NCBI GenBank assembly: GCA_937995825.1
Contig: CALKJO010000009.1
Coordinates: forward strand, 62,001 to 126,000
DNA length: 64,000 nt
Direction of reading: 5' to 3'
Source of the DNA: an uncultured Anaerolineae bacterium
GTDB lineage: Bacteria; Chloroflexota; Anaerolineae; Aggregatilineales; Phototrophicaceae
The notes under the pieces are model-generated. The model was not told the DNA's origin. It did no database searches and was given only the letters and a program-made list of their open reading frames with translations. Within the stretch, counting starts at the first letter, position 1, and each line of letters starts with the position of its first letter. A program made the translations under genes and the position numbers. Positions 8,873-18,440 of the stretch are shown here, one piece after another.

Positions 8873-10140
8873 CAATCCGACCACTCCAGTTCATGGCTGC
8901 CGATATGCACAGTATCCCCTTCTTCGATTCCCGCCTTTCGCAGCGCCTCCGTCACGCCAAGCGCATCCAGAATGCGCTGAAAGCGCAGGATCGCTTCATC
9001 GTAGTCCCAATAAGTCATGTCAGCGGCACGCTCGATCTGTTTGCCGAAGACACGGTATTCTCCATCATCGATTTTTTCAATTGTAAACGGTACTTCCTCC
9101 GAGTCGGCTGGCAGATCGTAAACCGGCATAGCATCTGGCGCTTCCGGAGCCGCTTCAGGAAGTGCCGCCGCTTCCGCAAACACCCGCTTGACCAATGCAT
9201 CCACACCCTGATGCGTTGCTGCTGAGATCGCCATCGGTTCAACGCCGCGTGCGCGCAGTTCGGCTTCGATCTGCGCCCAACGCGCCTGCACATGGAGCAG
9301 ATCGATCTTGTTCAGGACGACAATTTGAGGCTTTCTGGCGAGGTTCTCGTCGTAAAGCGCCAGCTCGACGTTGATTTGGTTATAATCGGCAATTGGGTCG
9401 TTGCTGTCGCCATTGAGCAGATGAATCAGCAGCCGCGTCCGCTGGACGTGGCGCAGGAACGAATGCCCTAAGCCAATGCCCAGATGCGCGCCCTCGATCA
9501 AGCCAGGGATGTCGGCAAAGACCAGATCGGCGTCGCCAAGCGTGACGGCGCCGAGGTTCGGTTCAAGCGTGGTAAACGGATAATCGGCGATCTTCGGGCG
9601 CGCCTTGCTGACCACCGAGAGCAGCGTCGATTTGCCTGCGTTCGGCACGCCGACGATACCGACATCTGCGATCAGCTTCAGCTCCAAAATGAGCCATTTT
9701 TCTTCGCCTGGTTCACCCTTCTCGGCAATGCGCGGAGCCTGGTTGTTCGCGCTGGCAAAGCGGGCGTTTCCGCGCCCACCGCGCCCCCCCTTTGCGACAA
9801 CAATCGACGCACCAGGCTGCACCAGGTCAGCGATCAGCGCGCCGGTCGCGGCGTCGCGGATGATCGTCCCAGGCGGGACATCCAGCACGAGATCGACCGC
9901 GCTCGCCCCGGTTTTAGTCGCGCTGCCGCCGCGCGCACCATGCGCCGCCTTGAAATGCACCTGACGGCTGTAAAATGATAATGTGTTCAGCCTGGGATTG
10001 ACGCGGATGATTACATCGCCGCCGTGTCCGCCATCGCCGCCCGACGGTCCGCCATGCGGGACGTATTTCTCGCGCCGAAATGTGACGACGCCATCGCCGC
10101 CGTTCCCGCTGCGCACGTAGATTTTGACTTGATCGATCAT
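8872..10140 (-). CDS. obgE: Obg/CgtA ribosome-associated GTPase
   Basis: This is a 422-residue essential GTPase linked to 50S subunit assembly and stress signalling. The glycine-rich Obg fold fills 1-157 (GGDGGHGGDVIIRV). The G domain follows, with P-loop GVPNAGKST, switch motif DIPGLIEGAHLG and NKID. A C-terminal OCT domain (about 345-420) carries VPFTIEKIDDGEYRVFG; the OCT domain is usual in Gram-positives and Chloroflexota. It is the first gene of the obg-nadD-binding-protein unit. Its 297-base upstream region (10141-10437) contains no gene and must hold the promoter, but I could not pick convincing boxes. Confidence 0.96.
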   Translation of the reverse strand: MIDQVKIYVRSGNGGDGVVTFRREKYVPHGGPSGGDGGHGGDVIIRVNPRLNTLSFYSRQVHFKAAHGARGGSATKTGASAVDLVLDVPPGTIIRDAATGALIADLVQPGASIVVAKGGRGGRGNARFASANNQAPRIAEKGEPGEEKWLILELKLIADVGIVGVPNAGKSTLLSVVSKARPKIADYPFTTLEPNLGAVTLGDADLVFADIPGLIEGAHLGIGLGHSFLRHVQRTRLLIHLLNGDSNDPIADYNQINVELALYDENLARKPQIVVLNKIDLLHVQARWAQIEAELRARGVEPMAISAATHQGVDALVKRVFAEAAALPEAAPEAPDAMPVYDLPADSEEVPFTIEKIDDGEYRVFGKQIERAADMTYWDYDEAILRFQRILDALGVTEALRKAGIEEGDTVHIGSHELEWSD

Positions 10141-10437
10141 GGTGTATTCGCGTTGTCCATTTCGAAGCCTTCATTCGGCTGTCCGGCGCGATACTAGGCA
10201 ATCGTGCGTCTCGCCCTTTGCTGCGCTAATAGGCATCGACGGATCACGCTGGATGCGTTTCGTCGATGAGCGTGTCCGGCTGCGGACTGCCAATCAGCGC
10301 GATGATCGACATGAACAACATACCGTCAGTCAGCCGCCGCTGCCTTCATCGACTCTGAATTCTAAATATCTCCAGCAACCCCATTCAGATTGGGAGTTCG
10401 GCTCGTTAGGCACGACAGCCAGAGCCTCGGAGAGCAT

Positions 10438-10974
10438 TTACGCATCGCGTCCGCTGGTGTCCAGGGGGGAAATGGAGAATGCCTCGACCAGCCATCCGCG
10501 CGCGCCTTCGGCGGAACGACGCTCCCAGCCTCGCGGCAGTTCCTGAACAAATGCCGCGATCTTCCAGCGCTGATCGCTCTGGTCATAATTCATGTGGTAA
10601 ACGACCGAAGCGTCGCCTAAATCCTGCGTTGCAGCGCGCTGCGCCGTGCAACCGTGATAGGTTGCCATGCGGCGCTGCGTCTGATGATCGATGATCATGC
10701 AGCTTTCGCCGCCCTCAGAAAAGCGCCGCACAATCAGCCGGTGATCCGCGCGCAGCGCGCCTGTAAACGACGGGGTATTCGCCCGTGTCCACATGCGCTG
10801 AGCAAGATTGACCAGCATTGCGCCGGTGATGAAACGCTGTGCTTGGCGGCTGTCGCGTTCGACATGATACAGCCATTCAATCGCTTCAAGATAATCCTGG
10901 CGAACAGCGTGCAGCACATCCTCTGGAGCCATCCATTCAACTATGCGTGTTTCGCTGCTCAGCACCAATCGCAT
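10438..10974 (-). CDS. Unknown protein, third gene of the AAA-receiver operon
   Basis: This protein of about 178 residues is not one I recognise. It has no signal peptide and no membrane helix. The C-terminal half has alternating strands (ADHRLIVRRF, SCMIIDHQTQRRMATYHGC, ASVVYHMNYD, WKIAAFVQEL) that suggest an NTF2-like or similar alpha+beta fold; this is a guess. A longer reading frame starts at 11097, but that overlaps the preceding gene by 88 bases. ATG 10974 leaves a 35-base gap and keeps the residues that look folded, so I prefer it. No strong ribosome binding site is seen. It follows a receiver-domain protein and an AAA ATPase on the same strand and probably belongs to their operon. Confidence 0.6.
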   Translation of the reverse strand: MRLVLSSETRIVEWMAPEDVLHAVRQDYLEAIEWLYHVERDSRQAQRFITGAMLVNLAQRMWTRANTPSFTGALRADHRLIVRRFSEGGESCMIIDHQTQRRMATYHGCTAQRAATQDLGDASVVYHMNYDQSDQRWKIAAFVQELPRGWERRSAEGARGWLVEAFSISPLDTSGRDA

Positions 10975-11009
10975 TCGGTGTTTCCAAGGCGTCTGATCCG
11001 ATTTCGGTG

Positions 11010-12050
11010 TCACGGCGTCACACCCTTCATCGCTATCCAAACACTGCAGCGCAGACGCTTTGCACCAACCGGCTTGATGAGCAGCGAATGAACACACGCT
11101 ACCGTCAGTGCCAGCGCATCATCCACCTCATTCATGCCCACATCCGAGAGCGCGATGATGCGCATTTTCGACAGATCGAGGATTTCCCGCGCCTTACTCA
11201 GCATTTGCCATCCGTGCATGTCGGGCAAATGCAAATCCATGACCATCAGATGCGGACACCGCTCCTCTAACTGGCGCAGCGCATCTGCGCCGGTCGTCGC
11301 CGTCCATACCTCGATGCCAAGTTCTTTCAAAACGGCTTCTGCATGACTGCATTCGTCGTCTCCAGAGCAAACCAGAAGCGCCGTTTTTCCAATAAAAATG
11401 CCAGATGCGTCTTGGCTAGCGATCAGCTCATTGAGTTCAAGCGGATCGGTATCATTCTCCAGATCAGCGGGCGTCTGATCGACGTGCATCTCAATGAACG
11501 CCACTGCAGCACCGCCAAACAGCTCCGCATCAATCTGCCTGAGCTGCTGCTGACTGGCTTCCGCGTCCTTCAAGTGACCAAAAGGCTTGCCCTCCTGACC
11601 GAAAATCGCCAGCCCGCCGTCAATTTCTCGAAGGGTGAACGCCGCTTCCAGACCTGAACTGCGCAGCTGTGCCTGAAGCGCGTCGCGATCTGAAACAGGG
11701 CGCATGGTGTTCAGATAGTAAGCGCGAATGCGGCTCAGCATCCGCTCCTGCGTGGTCAGCCCTTCAAACCGCCCTTTTTCCGGAAGCGCGAACAGCCAAA
11801 CGAACTGACGGTTGTAATGTTCAACGCAGCCAGACGCTTTAAGCTGCTCTAGGTCGCGATCGGCAATCGGTCGTCCATAGGAGCGGCTGTCGTACTGTCG
11901 ATATTGCCCGGTGAGTAAGTCCTGAACACGCTGAGCATCCCACTGGACAACAATTTCACCGTCGTCCAGCACAAACACACTGTGGCGTGGGACGGCTGCG
12001 CCGCTGCGCCGCCGCAGGCTATAGCTTGACGAAGTAGGATGCTGCGGCAC
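11010..12050 (-). CDS. Receiver-domain protein with a novel N-terminal region
   Basis: This protein of about 346 residues starts at GTG 12050 and overlaps the end of the AAA ATPase gene by 32 bases. The C-terminal 120 residues form a CheY-like receiver domain. The acidic pair is in SGDDE, the phospho-acceptor Asp in VMDLHLPDMHGW, the Ser/Thr in ALSDV and the Lys in LIKPV, so it looks phosphorylatable. The first 215 residues match no family I know. They are mixed alpha/beta, with segments such as HSVFVLDDGEIVVQWD and a second strand-rich stretch AAFTLREIDGGLAIFG. There is no DNA-binding output domain and no histidine kinase nearby. The protein may feed a phospho-signal to the AAA ATPase; this is inference from coupling only. 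Confidence 0.75.
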   Translation of the reverse strand: MPQHPTSSSYSLRRRSGAAVPRHSVFVLDDGEIVVQWDAQRVQDLLTGQYRQYDSRSYGRPIADRDLEQLKASGCVEHYNRQFVWLFALPEKGRFEGLTTQERMLSRIRAYYLNTMRPVSDRDALQAQLRSSGLEAAFTLREIDGGLAIFGQEGKPFGHLKDAEASQQQLRQIDAELFGGAAVAFIEMHVDQTPADLENDTDPLELNELIASQDASGIFIGKTALLVCSGDDECSHAEAVLKELGIEVWTATTGADALRQLEERCPHLMVMDLHLPDMHGWQMLSKAREILDLSKMRIIALSDVGMNEVDDALALTVACVHSLLIKPVGAKRLRCSVWIAMKGVTP

Positions 12051-13371
12051 GGTCGATCAAATCCTTGGTCAAAACAGGGGGCTTGTTGAGATAAGTCGCG
12101 ATGTCAAGCAGTTGGTTGATCAGATCGCGTGGATGCACCGAACGCAGCGGACGCTCTTTGCTGATGTACCACTCCTTGAGCAGATACGCCAACGCCTGCT
12201 CATCATACTTGACATTTTTCGCCGCGCAGACGCGCTTGAATATCTCCCGAAACTGCTCAAAAGTCGGGTCTGTAATCTCAATTTTATGGCGGATACGGCG
12301 CAGAAACGCCTCATCCACCAAATCGCGCGGGTCGAGGTTGGTGGAAAAGACGATCAGCACAAAAAATGGCATTTCGATTTTGCGTCCGGTCGCCAGGGTG
12401 AGGAAGTCCACACCTTTTTCTAACGGCACGATCCAGCGGTTGAGGAGATCGCGCGGGCGCACCTGCTGACGACCGAAGTCGTCGATCAGGAACATACCGC
12501 CATTGGCTTTCACTTGAAATGGGGCTTCGTAATATTTATTGATGTCATCATACACAAGGTCAAGCCCCGCCAACGTGAGTTCGCCGCCGACCATGATCAT
12601 CGGTCGCTTGATTCGAATCCAGCGCGGATCAGCAATGCCGCTGCGCTTGACATTGCCCTCTTCATCCGCCACTTCATGATTCACGTTGTCATACACGCGA
12701 ATAATCTGCCCATCGACATCGAAGGCATACGGAATCCACATGTCATTGCCGAGGATGAGCCGCCCAACGGTTTCTGCAACAGTAGTTTTACCATTGCCAG
12801 GAGGCCCGTAGAGAAAGATCGACTTGCCAGAGTTGATCGCAGGCCCGATTCGCGCCAGCATATCTTCGGAAATGACCAGACTCTTCATCACCTGCTTCAT
12901 TTCCTCTTCATGAACGATAAGCTTCTCGCGATTTTGGCTGCGCATTGCTTCGACATACTGATTCAGAGTTACTGGCGCTGGACCGGCATACTGCGACCGC
13001 TCCAGCGCTTCACGCGCCTTGTCAACGCCCTTCCCTGAGATCACATACTGGAAACCAGCTTCACCGATCCCGCCGGAGCCTTTGACTTCGACGTATTTCT
13101 CACGTTTGAGAAAATCCATCACCCCGTCAAGCACATTCTGATAAGGCAGCTTGACAATATCCGAGATCACGTGTCCCGGCATGTATCCACCGAAGTACAA
13201 CACTTTAAGAACCAGGTCGGCAATCGCCAGCAGGTTTAAGCCGGTGTCCTCGAGACGCTGAAGCGGAGGCGGACTCCAGGTATTACTCAGCGCGTCCGTT
13301 TGTCCGAGTCGAGGAGAACTGGTCAAACTCTTAACAAGCGGGCGCGGCGGCGTATTCGGTCTATCGGACAT
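12019..13371 (-). CDS. AAA+ ATPase with N-terminal winged-helix-like region
   Basis: This 450-residue protein has an N-terminal region (about 40-130) resembling a winged helix (ADLVLKVLYFGGYMPGHVISDI, then FLKREKYVEV). An AAA domain follows, with Walker A GPPGNGKTT, Walker B GGMFLIDDFG, a sensor-1 segment LIVFSTN and an arginine-rich FLRRIRHKIE region. The C-terminal lid includes SVHPRDLINQLLDIA. It looks like a MoxR/RuvB-type remodelling ATPase rather than a transposition ATPase. GAGGA lies about 9 bases before the ATG. It is translationally coupled to the receiver-domain gene, which suggests a signal-controlled ATPase. The target is unknown. Confidence 0.85.
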   Translation of the reverse strand: MSDRPNTPPRPLVKSLTSSPRLGQTDALSNTWSPPPLQRLEDTGLNLLAIADLVLKVLYFGGYMPGHVISDIVKLPYQNVLDGVMDFLKREKYVEVKGSGGIGEAGFQYVISGKGVDKAREALERSQYAGPAPVTLNQYVEAMRSQNREKLIVHEEEMKQVMKSLVISEDMLARIGPAINSGKSIFLYGPPGNGKTTVAETVGRLILGNDMWIPYAFDVDGQIIRVYDNVNHEVADEEGNVKRSGIADPRWIRIKRPMIMVGGELTLAGLDLVYDDINKYYEAPFQVKANGGMFLIDDFGRQQVRPRDLLNRWIVPLEKGVDFLTLATGRKIEMPFFVLIVFSTNLDPRDLVDEAFLRRIRHKIEITDPTFEQFREIFKRVCAAKNVKYDEQALAYLLKEWYISKERPLRSVHPRDLINQLLDIATYLNKPPVLTKDLIDRAAASYFVKL

Positions 13372-13533
13372 GATGATCTGTCCTCATGTTTCTTTCGACT
13401 GCAGTCGATGATCTTGAACTGCCCAATTATAACCGCGTGCATCTATCGACACAAGTAACACCAAAGCCCTATGCGCTGTGGTACAATTTACCGCCGTGAC
13501 CCACTGGTAAAGAATGCAGATTGGGGTTTTAAT

Positions 13534-14112
13534 ATGATTGATCGGATTCAATGGCTTGGGCATGGCGGCTTTGCGATCTTGGATGCGCTGAGAGTCTACA
13601 TCAACCCTAGGCGCATCGCTCGTCCGGCGCACCCAGCGGATATCGTGCTGATCAGCCACCATGATTACGCCCTCTGCTCCACCGTCGATATTGACAAACT
13701 TCGCGGCGAACAAACCCATCTCATCGTAAGCGAGAGCGCGCAGCGCGACCTTCCAGACGGGATCGTACTTCGCCCCTGGCAAAGTATTTCGATTGGACGT
13801 GCCTGCATCAAGGCAGTTCCTGCCGAGCGCGGCGTCGGGTTTGTGATTTCGATGAACTATTATGACATCTACTACGCAGGCGATACCGGCATGATCTCGG
13901 AAATGTCGAAAATTCGCGCAGACGTTGCCCTGCTTCCGCTTGGCGAAACCTTTACGGCTCAGCAAGCGGCTGAATTGATCGCCAGAATGCGCCCTCGTTA
14001 TGTGATCCCCTACAATGGACGGGGCGGCGCAGCGCCGCTCGATGCCCTGGCGCTCGCACGCATGTCCATCGAGTCAACCCAGGTTGTATTCCCATCGCCG
14101 GCAATCCGCTAA
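13534..14112 (+). CDS. Metallo-beta-lactamase-fold protein with degenerate metal site
   Basis: This protein of about 192 residues resembles UlaG-like/UPF0173 MBL-fold hydrolases over its whole length (MIDRIQWLGHGGFAIL start, YYAGDTGMISEM strand, RPRYVIPYN near the end). The normal HxHxDH metal motif is replaced: where family members read like THDHYDHCSPEDI, this protein reads ISHHDYALCSTVDI. The first His is kept but the second His, the Asp and the third His are lost, and the late MH ligand is YN here. The GDT Asp remains. It is probably a non-catalytic or altered relative. I used ATG 13534 rather than an upstream frame extension to 13471 because family alignment begins there. Confidence 0.75.
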   Translation: MIDRIQWLGHGGFAILDALRVYINPRRIARPAHPADIVLISHHDYALCSTVDIDKLRGEQTHLIVSESAQRDLPDGIVLRPWQSISIGRACIKAVPAERGVGFVISMNYYDIYYAGDTGMISEMSKIRADVALLPLGETFTAQQAAELIARMRPRYVIPYNGRGGAAPLDALALARMSIESTQVVFPSPAIR

Positions 14113-14116
14113 GGGA

Positions 14117-14146
14117 ATAAAAAAGCGGCTGCTCGCAGTGAGCCGC
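14117..14146 (-). terminator. Terminator of the tig-clpP-clpX operon
   Basis: On the minus strand GCGGCT (from 14146) pairs with AGCCGC (ending 14125), with further pairing inside the loop, and a run of six T follows. It lies between the convergent ends of clpX and the MBL-fold gene. Confidence 0.75.
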
Positions 14147-14182
14147 CGCCGATGATCATCAACTGTCCAACGCGTGACCCGC

Positions 14183-15463
14183 TCAGGCAGCGCCCTTATA
14201 TGGCTCATCCAACCAGGGAAGCTCCTGACCATCTTCGCCATAGAGTCGCGGGCGGATCGCGCCGATGATCACATCGGCATCGATCACCACCCGATGAATG
14301 TCATCACGTCCCGGCGCTTCAAACATGACATCCAGCAGCCGACTCTCGATGATCGAGCGCAGACCGCGCGCGCCCGTGCCGCGCCGCAGCGCCAGCTCCG
14401 CCGCCGCGTTCAGCGCCGACTCCTCAAAGACTAGATCAAGCTTATCGAGCGCGAGCAGCTCGGTATACTGCCGCACCAGCGCATTCTTCGGTTCCACCAA
14501 AATGCGCATTAACGCTGCATGATCGAGCGGGTCAACATTGATCACAACCGGCAGACGACCGACAAATTCAGGGATCAGACCGTAAGCGATCAGGTCTTCT
14601 GGGCTGACCTGGCGCAGCAGCGACGCCTTATCCTTATCCGTTCGCGCCGGCGCCTGGAACCCTATCGCGCTCTTGGCGCCAACGCGCCTAGCGATATTCT
14701 CTTCGATACCGGAAAAAGTGCCGCCGCAGATAAATAAAATGTTCGTCGTGTTGACCTGAAGGAATTCCTGATGCGGATGTTTGCGTCCACCCTGTGGAGG
14801 GACATTAGCGAGCGTGCCTTCGATGATCTTCAAAAGCGCCTGCTGAACCCCCTCACCCGACACATCGCGCGTGATCGACGGATTGTCTGCGCTCTTGCGC
14901 GAGATTTTGTCGATCTCATCAATATAGACAATACCGCGCTCGGCGCGGGCAATGTCGCCATCCGCTGCCTGCACAAGACGAAGGAGGATATTTTCGACAT
15001 CCTCACCGACATAGCCCGCTTCAGTCAGAGAAGTCGCATCCGCAATGCAGAACGGCACGTCTAATAAGCGGGCAAGCGTCTGCGCCAGCAGCGTTTTACC
15101 GCTTCCGGTCGGTCCGACGATCAGGATATTGCTCTTGTCGAGTTCGACCCCATTAGCAACGCCGCCGCTGCGGATACGTTTGTAGTGGTTATAGACCGCG
15201 ACGCTGAGAACACGTTTGGCAAACGTCTGCCCAACGACATATTCGTCGAGATAGCGCATGATCTCGCGTGGAGATGGCAGACGCTCCAGATCAAATTCAG
15301 ACGTGACAGCTTCTCCCTTTTCCCGTTCGAGAACATTCCGACAGAGTTCAACGCAGCCGTCACAGATAAATACGCCATCAGGCCCAGCGATCAGACGCTC
15401 AACTTCATCCTGACTGCGATGACAAAAAGAACAGCGATGCTTGGGAAAAGCTGTACCGTTCAT
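14183..15463 (-). CDS. clpX: ClpX, ATP-dependent unfoldase subunit of ClpXP
   Basis: This 426-residue AAA+ unfoldase feeds substrates to ClpP. The N-terminal C4 zinc-binding domain has CSFCHRSQ...[10 protein letters not shown]. The AAA module has Walker [11 protein letters not shown], Walker [11 protein letters not shown], the pore-loop-2 region and [11 protein letters not shown]. The C-terminal small domain ends LDVMFEAP...VVIDADVI. The ATG shares bases with the clpP stop (TGATG). The three-gene order tig-clpP-clpX is the classic arrangement of nascent-chain chaperone with protease. Confidence 0.97.
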   Translation of the reverse strand: MNGTAFPKHRCSFCHRSQDEVERLIAGPDGVFICDGCVELCRNVLEREKGEAVTSEFDLERLPSPREIMRYLDEYVVGQTFAKRVLSVAVYNHYKRIRSGGVANGVELDKSNILIVGPTGSGKTLLAQTLARLLDVPFCIADATSLTEAGYVGEDVENILLRLVQAADGDIARAERGIVYIDEIDKISRKSADNPSITRDVSGEGVQQALLKIIEGTLANVPPQGGRKHPHQEFLQVNTTNILFICGGTFSGIEENIARRVGAKSAIGFQAPARTDKDKASLLRQVSPEDLIAYGLIPEFVGRLPVVINVDPLDHAALMRILVEPKNALVRQYTELLALDKLDLVFEESALNAAAELALRRGTGARGLRSIIESRLLDVMFEAPGRDDIHRVVIDADVIIGAIRPRLYGEDGQELPWLDEPYKGAA

Positions 15464-16089
15464 CAGCCACGCGCCCCATTCGAGTCGCTAACCGAGTCTT
15501 TCGCGCCTTTCAGCACCGCGTCGATCAGCCCATACTCCACTGCCTGAGGCGCACTCAGGTAAATGTCGCGGTCAGTATCGCGCTCAATCACCTCGCGGTC
15601 ACGCCCAGTGTGACGGACAAAAATCTCCAGCAGACGATCTTTCAGGCGCATAATCTCATTGGCAGCGATGACGATGTCGGTCGCCTGCCCCTGCGCGCCA
15701 CCAAGCGGCTGGTGCATGTGGATAGTCGCATTCGGCAGCGCATAACGCATCCCATGCGTCCCCGCAGTCAGCAGCACCGTGCCGAAGCTGGCGGTCAGAC
15801 CGACTGCGTGAGTGCTGACCGGCGCGCTGATCTGCTGCATCGTGTCATAGATCGCCATTCCAGAATAGACCACACCACCGGGCGAATTGATGAACATCTG
15901 AATCTGACGCTCCGGGTCTTCGCGCTGCAAAAACAGAAGCTGCGCGACGATCAGATTAGCGATTTGATCATTGATCGGGGTTCCGAGAATAATAATCCGT
16001 TCTTTCAGCAGAAGCGAGTAAATGTCGTAAGCGCGCTCGCCTCGGCTGCCCTGCTCAATGACCATCGGGATCAAACTTTGCGGAAACAT
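15463..16089 (-). CDS. clpP: ClpP protease proteolytic subunit
   Basis: This 208-residue serine protease has the catalytic triad Ser101 ([13 protein letters not shown]), His126 (IHMHQP) and Asp175 ([10 protein letters not shown]). The usual ASMGA motif reads ASFGT, a mild variation beside an intact Ser. The short N-terminal segment before [16 protein letters not shown] is typical of the axial loop region. It assembles as a tetradecamer capped by ClpX. Both ends overlap neighbours by TGATG, so tig, clpP and clpX should be translated together. Confidence 0.96.
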   Translation of the reverse strand: MFPQSLIPMVIEQGSRGERAYDIYSLLLKERIIILGTPINDQIANLIVAQLLFLQREDPERQIQMFINSPGGVVYSGMAIYDTMQQISAPVSTHAVGLTASFGTVLLTAGTHGMRYALPNATIHMHQPLGGAQGQATDIVIAANEIMRLKDRLLEIFVRHTGRDREVIERDTDRDIYLSAPQAVEYGLIDAVLKGAKDSVSDSNGARG

Positions 16090-17513
16090 CAGACTGTCTC
16101 TCCTTTTTCTTCGTTGTTTAATTGCGCCGGTTGGCTGTCCGCCAAAGGCGGCAGATCGTCGCCTTTCGCAATCGCGATAATTCGATCATACAAAGTCCTT
16201 ATCAGAAGATCGTTAGCGATGTTTGCGCGCATTTCGGAAAGCCCGAACATGGCGCGCAGCGCGTCGCGGCGGTCTTCCTGATATGTCTCGACGATCCGCG
16301 TGATCTCAGCATCGATCAGTTGATCTGAGAGCTTGATGCCTTCCCGCACGCCAACTTCGCGCATCACCAACCCACGCTCAACCGTTCGGACGGCTGACGG
16401 GCGAAAATCCTCTGCGATCTGCTCCAGGGACAAGTTGTTCAAGCGCAGGTAGTCCTTAAGCGTCAAATTCTGCTGGCGGAGCCGCTGATCGAAGTCGTTC
16501 AGGAAGGTATTGATCTGATCGATGACGACGGCTTCAGGATAGCGAATGTCCGCTTGAGCGCGAATGGCATCGATCACTTCCATCACATACTGCGACCTGT
16601 AACGCTCTTCGTTGGCTTTTTGGAGACTCTCACGCAGATCGAGGCGCAGTTCAAGCAGCGTCAGCGGCTTGTCACGATTGGCGGTCACGCGCGCAGCCAA
16701 ATCGTCATTCAAAGCCGGCAAAGTCACAATCTCAATGCGAGCGAGCTTGACATCAAAATGAATGGTTTTTCCCGCAAAATCGCCGTATTTCTCGGCATCG
16801 TCAGGCGCGGTCAGCGAGAATTTGCGCGCTTCGCCCGGATTCATCCCGATCACAGCATCGATGAAGCCCGGCAGCAGCTCGATGTCACCGTCCAAAAGCA
16901 GCGGGAAATTATGCTCGTGGATGAACTCCTCGTAGTCATGATCATGAATATGATCATGACCGTGATCTTCATCCCCTTCCGCTTTTGCATCCGGTACGTA
17001 TCCATAGATGAAGTCGAAGACAGCGCGGTTGCCACGAGCAAGCGGCTGATGGCTCTCCTCAACGACGGCGTACTGCTCCTGAAGCGTTTTTAAGGCGCGG
17101 TTGAACGTCTCATCGTCAATCTCCGGCGGGGCGTACTCAACACGCACCGAGCGGTAGTCCTTGAGATCGACCTCTGGAGAGAGCGCCACCCGGAACTGAA
17201 TGGTCGGCGGATCAGTTTCGAGTGAGATGTTCTCAATCTCACCCTGCCCATAGGGATCAACGCCGCTGGCTTCGACCACTTCAGGATAGATTTCACTGCC
17301 GAGAAGTTCGAAGGCGTCTTCGAGGATCGAAGCTTCGCCGACATAGTTGACCAGGATGCGATATGGCGCTTTCCCTTTGCGAAAGCCAGGAATATTGACC
17401 TTGCCGGCAATCTGACGCGCTGCTTTCTGCTTCGCCTTTTCGAGGCGATCCGGATCGACTTCGGCAGTCAGCCGCGCAGTATGATTTTCTAGACGTTCAA
17501 TCTGTACGTTCAA
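16089..17513 (-). CDS. tig: Trigger factor with a histidine-rich insertion
   Basis: This 474-residue ribosome-associated chaperone has the ribosome-binding signature GFRKGKAP (43-50) in the N domain, a PPIase (FKBP-like) domain from about 155 and a long C-terminal chaperone region. The PPIase domain contains an unusual insertion with eight His in 18 residues (184-201, [18 protein letters not shown]). This recalls the metal-binding loop of SlyD-type FKBPs, though SlyD carries its His tail at the C terminus. It could bind Ni or Zn or simply be a flexible loop. First gene of the operon with clpP and clpX. Confidence 0.94.
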   Translation of the reverse strand: MNVQIERLENHTARLTAEVDPDRLEKAKQKAARQIAGKVNIPGFRKGKAPYRILVNYVGEASILEDAFELLGSEIYPEVVEASGVDPYGQGEIENISLETDPPTIQFRVALSPEVDLKDYRSVRVEYAPPEIDDETFNRALKTLQEQYAVVEESHQPLARGNRAVFDFIYGYVPDAKAEGDEDHGHDHIHDHDYEEFIHEHNFPLLLDGDIELLPGFIDAVIGMNPGEARKFSLTAPDDAEKYGDFAGKTIHFDVKLARIEIVTLPALNDDLAARVTANRDKPLTLLELRLDLRESLQKANEERYRSQYVMEVIDAIRAQADIRYPEAVVIDQINTFLNDFDQRLRQQNLTLKDYLRLNNLSLEQIAEDFRPSAVRTVERGLVMREVGVREGIKLSDQLIDAEITRIVETYQEDRRDALRAMFGLSEMRANIANDLLIRTLYDRIIAIAKGDDLPPLADSQPAQLNNEEKGETV

Positions 17514-17568
17514 GAGCTATCCCTACAATGGTTCGTGGTGCAGTTACGGAGGTGGGTTCTCGTGCGGA

Positions 17569-17653
17569 TGGTGGGGAAGGAGGGACTCGAACCCTCACGT
17601 TGTAAAACACATGATCCTAAGTCATGCGCGTCTGCCAGTTCCGCCACTCCCCC
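17569..17653 (-). tRNA. tRNA-Leu (anticodon UAG)
   Basis: On the minus strand an 85-base tRNA runs from GGGGGAG at the 5' end to CTTCCCC-A-CCA. The acceptor stem pairs over 7 bp with one G-U. The anticodon stem CATGA/TCATG encloses the loop CTTAGGA, giving anticodon UAG. A long variable arm and the T-loop GTTCGAGTC are present, as expected for Leu. The CCA end is encoded. There is no integrase or direct repeat beside it to suggest an attachment site. Confidence 0.95.
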
Positions 17654-17720
17654 GCAGATTTAATATACGTGATTATAGTCGGCACAAACACCGTGAACAA
17701 GGGCAGGATCGACGAGGGAG

Positions 17721-18359
17721 CTATCCGCTCACATTCCCATCTGAGCGCGTTGTTTCAGCGCTCTCGGTGAACAGCTGCGTAAAATCCAATCCATCCCCAA
17801 CCCGCAGCAGAATCGCCCCGATCAGAACCTGCGCAAGCTGGAACAGCCTTTCCATCTGAGTGATGCGCTCGATATAAAGCTGCGCGATGGAGCGCTGATC
17901 GTCGTCCATGGTTGTGATCGCTGCGCGCAGTCGTTTGACATCCTCGCTCATCACATCGAGCGCGCGGTCAATGTCGCGCAGTTCGCGTCCTTTGAGGATA
18001 CCCGAAATGATTTGACCAAAATCGGTCTCAGCCTCATAGAATTTCCGGCGTCCGCTGCTACCGCGCACCCACACCTGGCGCACCATGCCCATATTTTCCA
18101 GGGTACGCATGTTCATGCTGGCATTGGCTTTTGAAATATCCAGCGTCTTGACCAGATCATCGAGGCACAGCGGGCGCTGGCTGAGCAGCATCGCGCCATA
18201 CAGCTGCCCGATGACCTTGCTAAAACCAAAATAGTCGGCAAGCTGCCCAAGCCCGTTGAGCATGTTGTTGTGGACAGATTGCAGCGTCGCCGTCGCGTCG
18301 GTCTGAACGGTTTGAGACTTAGCGCAGTTTTGATCGGTTTGATTGAGCGAGGCTGCCAT
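17721..18359 (-). CDS. GbsR/MarR-type winged-helix regulator
   Basis: This protein of about 212 residues has the GbsR-family pattern: GQLYGAMLLSQRPLCLDDL, then recognition helix LDISKANASMNMRTLENMGMV, then a wing with a charged VRGSSGRRKFYEAE. A C-terminal helical dimerisation region (RDIDRALDVMSEDVKRL) follows. I chose ATG 18359, preceded by GGTGGAG at 7 bases, over a GTG at 18371. It lies 69 bases downstream of the efflux permease genes on the same strand and is their probable regulator. A candidate operator is the inverted repeat at 24723-24750 ahead of the operon. Confidence 0.85.
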   Translation of the reverse strand: MAASLNQTDQNCAKSQTVQTDATATLQSVHNNMLNGLGQLADYFGFSKVIGQLYGAMLLSQRPLCLDDLVKTLDISKANASMNMRTLENMGMVRQVWVRGSSGRRKFYEAETDFGQIISGILKGRELRDIDRALDVMSEDVKRLRAAITTMDDDQRSIAQLYIERITQMERLFQLAQVLIGAILLRVGDGLDFTQLFTESAETTRSDGNVSG

Positions 18360-18440
18360 CGAAAGCTCCACCTTTACCTATTCGCAACAAAACTCTTTGC
18401 AGCCCATTGTAACCAATAATAACGCCGCTGCATAGCCGCT

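Noticed and set aside
10141-10437. Possible small gene or RNA before obg
   Set aside because: Plus-strand frame crosses into neighbouring genes and shows no family features; no structured RNA recognised.
17569-17653. tRNA-Leu as a mobile-element attachment site
   Set aside because: No integrase, no direct repeat of the tRNA 3' end and ordinary genes on both sides.
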